Assembly: GCA_964596405.1 (NCBI GenBank) | Contig: CAZQSS010000014.1 | Span: 1 to 23,684 of the forward strand | Reading direction: 5' to 3' | DNA length: 23,684 bases | DNA from: CAZQSS01 sp964596405 | GTDB taxonomy: Bacteria > Patescibacteriota > Patescibacteriia > Magasanikbacterales > UBA10003 | Shown here: positions 19,984 to 23,684 of the stretch, piece after piece | Layout: every line of letters starts with the position of its first letter | How positions within the stretch are numbered: position 1 is the first letter of the stretch | The notes under the pieces: model-generated | Databases searched by the model: none | The model's input: the letters and a program-made list of their open reading frames with translations, nothing else | What the model was told of the DNA's origin: nothing | Made by a program: the position numbers and the translations under genes

Positions 19984-20580
19984 CTTGAATACATTTTTGG
20001 TTCAAAAACCCGGCTTAAATTATTGGGCCTTTTTTTAAAAAGTCCCAAGTGTAATTTTTTTGTCCGCGAACTTTCCCGCAAGACCGGCAACCAGCTCAAC
20101 GCGGTGCGCCGCGAGATTGATAATCTGCTGAAAATAGGCTTGATTATCGCTCGCGCTGATGAAACGACGGCCGCCGCCAAAAAAGTTTCCGGCGAGGATA
20201 AGCGCAAATATTTTTGTCTTAATCCGGCCGGCAAATTAAACCAAGAACTGCTGACGCTTTTAATTAAAGACCAGCTTTTGACTGAAGAAAGTTTTATTAA
20301 CACGCTCAAGGAATCCGGCGGCGTGGATTATCTGATTTTGGGCGGCCAGTTTGTGGGTGAGGAGGCGGCCCCCACGGATATTTTAATTGTCGGCAGTTTG
20401 GCGGCTAAAGAAGTCAAACGGTTGATCAAATTATTTGAACAAGAAACCGGCCGGGAACTGCGTTACACGGTTATGCCCAAGCGGGAGTTTTTATACCGGC
20501 GCGATGTGGCGGATAAATTTTTAAGCACCCTTTTGCAGGGCAAACATTTGGTCGCTCTGGATAAAATTAACAAATCTTAG
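19981..20580 (+). CDS. Winged-helix regulator with nucleotidyltransferase-like C-terminal part
   Basis: A 199-residue protein. The N-terminus MLEYIFGSKTRLKLLGLFLKS and FVRELSRKTGNQLNAVRREI is a winged helix-turn-helix of the ArsR-like class widespread in CPR and archaea, where it is followed by a nucleotidyltransferase-fold domain. Here the second half (SGGVDYLILGGQFVG, PTDILIVGSLAAKEVKRLIK, ELRYTVMPKREFLYRRD) keeps the fold's outline. The usual GSxARG...D-D catalytic pattern is reduced to PTDILIVG, so catalysis is uncertain. The conserved M-L-E-x-(L/I)-FGSKTR start begins at the ATG supplied by element F. It is three bases upstream of the D-Ala-D-Ala ligase gene. What it regulates is unknown. 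Confidence 0.8.
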   Translation: MLEYIFGSKTRLKLLGLFLKSPKCNFFVRELSRKTGNQLNAVRREIDNLLKIGLIIARADETTAAAKKVSGEDKRKYFCLNPAGKLNQELLTLLIKDQLLTEESFINTLKESGGVDYLILGGQFVGEEAAPTDILIVGSLAAKEVKRLIKLFEQETGRELRYTVMPKREFLYRRDVADKFLSTLLQGKHLVALDKINKS

Positions 20581-20582
20581 AT

Positions 20583-21674
20583 ATGGCAAAGAAAAAAATA
20601 AATGTTGCGATATTATTTGGTGGAAAATCCGCCGAGCATGAAGTTTCTTTGCAGTCCGCAAAAAATGTAATTGACGCGATTGACAAGGGGAAATATAATC
20701 CGATTTTAATTGGCATCGACAAGAAGGGCAAGTGGCTTTTAAACAACAACTCCCATTTTTTGCTAAATTCAGAAAATCCGAAGTTGATTAAATTAAACAA
20801 ATCCAGCGATAGTGTCGCCATAATCCCGCAAAGTGAAGGTGAAATTGCGAATCTTTCTAATCCCCAGGATAGACAGAAAATTGACGTGGTTTTTCCTATT
20901 CTGCATGGTCCGTTTGGAGAAGATGGGACTATTCAGGGATTATTAAAATTAGCCAATGTTCCGTTTGTGGGCGCCGGCGTTTTGGGTTCAGCTGTGGGCA
21001 TGGACAAGGATGTAATGAAAAGATTGTTGAGGGAGGCTAAAATACCCATAGCAAAATTTTTAGTCTTTAAAGATTGCGATACAATAAATTTTGAAGAAGT
21101 GGTTTCGGAACTCGGTTTGCCTTTCTTTGTTAAACCGGCTAATCTTGGTTCATCGGTGGGTATCAGTAAGGTGAAAGACAAAAAAGATTTTAAAAACGCC
21201 GTATCAGAAGCGTTTGGGTACGATAGGAAAATTTTGATTGAAGAATATATCAAAGGACGAGAAATAGAGTGCGCTGTTTTGGGCAATGACAAGCCGACCG
21301 CTTCCGTGCCCGGGGAAGTAATAGCCAACGGCGAGTTTTATTCCTATGAAGTAAAATATATTGATGAAAATGGAGCCATTATCGAAATTCCGGCGAGATT
21401 AGATGAAAAAACAAAAAAGAAGATTCAAGAATTGGCCGTTCAGACGTTTAAAACATTATCATGCGAAGGTTTGGGGCGAGTAGATTTCTTTTTAAAAGAA
21501 GATGGCCATGTTATTGTCAACGAAATAAACACCCTTCCGGGGTTTACTTCAATTAGTATGTATCCTAAACTTTGGGAAGCGAGCGGCGTCAGCTATAAAG
21601 ATTTGATTGATAAATTAATCCAATTAGCCATTGAAAGATTTGAAAAAGAGCGAAAATTAAAAACTTCTCGTTGA
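20583..21674 (+). CDS. ddl: D-alanine--D-alanine ligase
   Basis: Joins two D-alanines using ATP to make the dipeptide for peptidoglycan precursors, in the cytosol. The 363-residue protein carries the family motifs in order: ILFGGKSAEHEVSLQSA, PILHGPFGEDGTIQGLL, PFVGAGVLGSAVGMDKDV, FFVKPANLGSSVGISKV, EEYIKGREIECAVLG, the omega-loop segment YSYEVKYID, and the ATP-grasp end GRVDFFLKEDGHVIVNEINTLPGFTSISMYPKL with the metal-binding Glu and Asn. All catalytic features appear intact. It follows the regulator gene after two bases and precedes the TsaB-like gene by 18 bases. Confidence 0.96.
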   Translation: MAKKKINVAILFGGKSAEHEVSLQSAKNVIDAIDKGKYNPILIGIDKKGKWLLNNNSHFLLNSENPKLIKLNKSSDSVAIIPQSEGEIANLSNPQDRQKIDVVFPILHGPFGEDGTIQGLLKLANVPFVGAGVLGSAVGMDKDVMKRLLREAKIPIAKFLVFKDCDTINFEEVVSELGLPFFVKPANLGSSVGISKVKDKKDFKNAVSEAFGYDRKILIEEYIKGREIECAVLGNDKPTASVPGEVIANGEFYSYEVKYIDENGAIIEIPARLDEKTKKKIQELAVQTFKTLSCEGLGRVDFFLKEDGHVIVNEINTLPGFTSISMYPKLWEASGVSYKDLIDKLIQLAIERFEKERKLKTSR

Positions 21675-21692
21675 AACAGGATATATTATTTT

Positions 21693-22094
21693 ATGGCGCC
21701 GATATTAATTATAGATATTACAACGGTTGGGGGAATTGAATTTGTTCTCTTGAGCCAGTCGATTAGAAGGGCGAAATATGCGGGCAAACATCCTAATCTT
21801 TTGGTTTGCCTGGATAAGTTTTTGAAAAAAAATCATCTGGCGCTGGAAAAATTGGGCGGCCTGGTTTTGCTTGAGGGCGGGGGCACGTTTTCGGGCGTGC
21901 GGCTGGCGGCGGCGATTCTAAACACCATCCATTTGTTAACCGGTATAAAGATTTTGGGATTGGACAAAAGAAAATACGGCGAAGACTGGGATAAAATTTT
22001 TAGCGCCGCGCAAAAAGGTTTGGCAAAGCATCCTAAGGGCAGATTTTTGAAACCGGTTTATACCGGCGAGCCCAACATCACGATAAAATTATGA
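21693..22094 (+). CDS. Short TsaB-like protein (tRNA threonylcarbamoylation factor, truncated form)
   Basis: A 133-residue protein. ILIIDITTVGGIEFVLL fits the first strand of the ASKHA fold, and LEKLGGLVLLEGGGTFSGVRLAAAILNTI matches the TsaB signature region, where 'GPGSFTGLR' has become GGGTFSGVR. In other bacteria TsaB (about 220 residues) partners TsaD and TsaE to make t6A37 in tRNA. Here only the N-terminal half and a short tail are present, which is the usual form I would expect in CPR, though that is from memory. Its start (ATG 21693) follows the ligase gene, and its stop overlaps the glycosyltransferase start by four bases (ATGA). Confidence 0.7.
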   Translation: MAPILIIDITTVGGIEFVLLSQSIRRAKYAGKHPNLLVCLDKFLKKNHLALEKLGGLVLLEGGGTFSGVRLAAAILNTIHLLTGIKILGLDKRKYGEDWDKIFSAAQKGLAKHPKGRFLKPVYTGEPNITIKL

Positions 22095-23611
22095 ATGAGT
22101 ATCATCGCTATCGTTTGTTAGAAATGATCCCCGGCACGCTCACCTGGCTGACTTTTATTTTTGCCGTGGTGTTTTCGTTTATCCAGCCGGTTTGGGTGCT
22201 GTATTTTGTTATTGTTTTTGATTTATTTTGGTTTTTTCGGATAGTTTACTTTGTTTTTTATCTGATCATTTCCTGGAACCGTTACCGCCAGAGCATAAAA
22301 ATCAGTTGGCCGGCCAGGCTGGCAACGGAAATTCCCAATTGGCGCGAGTATTATCACGTGGTTTTTTTGCCAACCTATAAAGAGCCGCTGGATGTCATCA
22401 GAAAAACTTTTATTAATTTAACCGAGATTGATCATCCGCTCGACCGAATGATTGTGGTTTTGGCCGGAGAAGAACGGGATAAAGAGAATTTTTTAAGGAC
22501 CGCCGAGGCAATCAAAAAAGAATTCGGCCACCGGTTTTACCATTTTATGGTGACGGTGCACCCCAAAGATATTCCCGGCGATCTGCCCGGCAAAGGTTCC
22601 AATTTGCACCATGCGGGCCAGCTGGCGCAGAACATGATTGACGAAAGAAAAATCCATTATGAAAAAGTGATTGTTTCCAGTTTCGATGTTGATACCTGCG
22701 TCCATCCGTATTATTTTTCTTACCTGACGTATCTTTACTGCACGGTGCCCAATCCCACTCGGGCGTCTTATCAGCCGGTGGTGCTCTACAATAACAATAT
22801 CTGGCAGACCAATCCGATTTTAAGAATCTCAGCTTTTGGCACGATTTTTTGGCTCTTGACGGAATTGGCGCGGCCGGAGCGGCTGTTTACTTTTTCTTCG
22901 CACAGCATGTCATTTAAGGCTTTGGTGGACGTGGGTTTTTGGCAGAGGAATATCGTGACTGAAGATTCGCGCATTTTTTTACAATGTTTTTTGCGTTATA
23001 GCGGCGAGTACCGCGTGGTGCCCATGTATATGTCGGTTTCCATGCACACGGCCGCCGGCGATAATTTTTGGGACAGTTTAAAAAATCTCTACAAACAACA
23101 GCGGCGCTGGGCCTGGGGCGTGGAGCATTTTCCTTTTATGGTCTGGCATTTTAATCGCCACAAACGCATCCCTTGGGGTAAAAAATTAAAATATCTGTGG
23201 AACTTGGGCGAGGGCATGTATTCTTGGGCCACGGCGCCGGTTTTGATCACGATTTTAGGCTACCTGCCGTTTTGGGTGGCGCCAGACGCTCTGCGCACCT
23301 CGGCGCTATATCAAAATACGCCGTTTGCTTTGGAAAAAATAATGACTTTGGCCATGGCTGGTATTTTTGTTTCGGCCACGTTGAATCTTTTGCTTTTGCC
23401 GCCGCCGCCCACGTATCGCCCCAAAATTTGGAGTTACGGCGTCATGGTTTTGCAGTGGCTACTTTTACCGGTGACATTTATAATGTTTGGCGCGGTGCCG
23501 GCCATTGACGCCCAAACGCGTTTGGCCTTGGGCAAGTATTTGGGTTTTTACGTGACTAAAAAAAGCAAAGACGTGCAGACCGTCCCACCCCAAAGCGTGT
23601 TTGGGAGTTAG
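22091..23611 (+). CDS. Membrane glycosyltransferase, family 2
   Basis: A 506-residue protein with an N-terminal pair of membrane segments (about 14-60), a cytosolic GT-A domain (about 95-345) and three or four C-terminal membrane helices (about 375-480). Catalytic features are the DxD motif in SSFDVDTC, a TED acid pair in VTEDSRIF, and the QQRRWAWG acceptor motif, as in processive GT2 enzymes (cellulose synthase-like). It probably polymerises or transfers sugars to a lipid or surface glycan; the exact substrate cannot be told. It starts in an ATGA overlap with the TsaB-like gene. Element D begins 12 bases after its stop. Confidence 0.9.
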   Translation: MNEYHRYRLLEMIPGTLTWLTFIFAVVFSFIQPVWVLYFVIVFDLFWFFRIVYFVFYLIISWNRYRQSIKISWPARLATEIPNWREYYHVVFLPTYKEPLDVIRKTFINLTEIDHPLDRMIVVLAGEERDKENFLRTAEAIKKEFGHRFYHFMVTVHPKDIPGDLPGKGSNLHHAGQLAQNMIDERKIHYEKVIVSSFDVDTCVHPYYFSYLTYLYCTVPNPTRASYQPVVLYNNNIWQTNPILRISAFGTIFWLLTELARPERLFTFSSHSMSFKALVDVGFWQRNIVTEDSRIFLQCFLRYSGEYRVVPMYMSVSMHTAAGDNFWDSLKNLYKQQRRWAWGVEHFPFMVWHFNRHKRIPWGKKLKYLWNLGEGMYSWATAPVLITILGYLPFWVAPDALRTSALYQNTPFALEKIMTLAMAGIFVSATLNLLLLPPPPTYRPKIWSYGVMVLQWLLLPVTFIMFGAVPAIDAQTRLALGKYLGFYVTKKSKDVQTVPPQSVFGS

Positions 23612-23623
23612 GTATAATAAATG

Positions 23624-23684
23624 TATGCCCAGTAATACAACCCCGCAAGTTCTGCTCGAGCAGAACAAAAAGAAGCGGCGGATT
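23624..23684 (+). mobile_element. Element D (family alpha), cut by the window edge
   Basis: TATG (23624-23627) opens the family alpha left end, with hairpin GTTCTGC/GCAGAAC (loop TCGA) and inner sequence AAAAAGAAGCGGCGGATT, one base from copy B. The right end and the next gene lie outside the window. The prediction is a right end ending in GGGTATG that starts the next gene. Confidence 0.8.

Overview
The window looks like a chromosomal segment of a Patescibacteria (CPR) genome, probably of the Parcubacteria type. The reasons are compact genes with short spacers and ATGA overlaps, a reduced set of housekeeping genes, several membrane-protein families typical of that group, a winged-helix/nucleotidyltransferase-like regulator, and many genes without a Shine-Dalgarno sequence. 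This assignment is an inference; no 16S rRNA gene is present.

Layout. 1-417: C-terminal end of a large protein with a REase-like (MTES_1575/DUF559-type) domain. 496-5057: PEP synthase, a membrane-anchored sugar-dehydrogenase-like protein, a secreted protein with a C-terminal anchor, and a zinc-ribbon membrane protein, closed by a terminator. 5140-6122: HAD phosphatase and a 45-residue protein. 6115-6260 (minus): a well-delimited untranslated RNA. 6332-9943 (minus): AI-2E-type permease, two small membrane proteins and a degenerate HtrA-like protein. 10029-12514: smpB, ssrA (tmRNA), infC, rpmI and rplT, a translation and ribosome-rescue block. 12669-12746: tRNA-Asp with partial copies of its 5' end upstream. 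12869-17302: an AT-richer accessory island with a PD-(D/E)xK endonuclease, a LexA-DNA methyltransferase fusion, an active trypsin-like protease and a membrane protein coupled to it. 17444-19759 (minus): PP2C-like/transmembrane/propeller protein. 19981-23611: regulator, D-Ala-D-Ala ligase, TsaB-like protein and a membrane glycosyltransferase. Every gene-free stretch is shorter than about 300 bases except the tmRNA region; what each holds is listed below.

The most striking signal is two families of small (135-154 bp) inverted-repeat, hairpin-bearing elements, six copies in all, each bounded by TATG on both sides. Where the right end is visible, the right-hand TATG contains the start codon of the next gene. 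For rpmI, rplT and the 19981 regulator the conserved protein N-terminus begins exactly at that ATG. The elements have therefore been inserted into, and have regenerated, start codons, and two different ones separate infC, rpmI and rplT. No transposase lies in the window. They may be non-autonomous transposons specific for TATG, cis-acting RNA switches, or both.

A second notable system is the LexA-methyltransferase fusion. It keeps the LexA cleavage site and Ser/Lys dyad, runs convergent with an endonuclease gene and divergent from a protease gene, and the shared promoter region carries two inverted perfect DnaA-box-like sequences and a direct repeat. This points to a restriction system that could respond to DNA damage.
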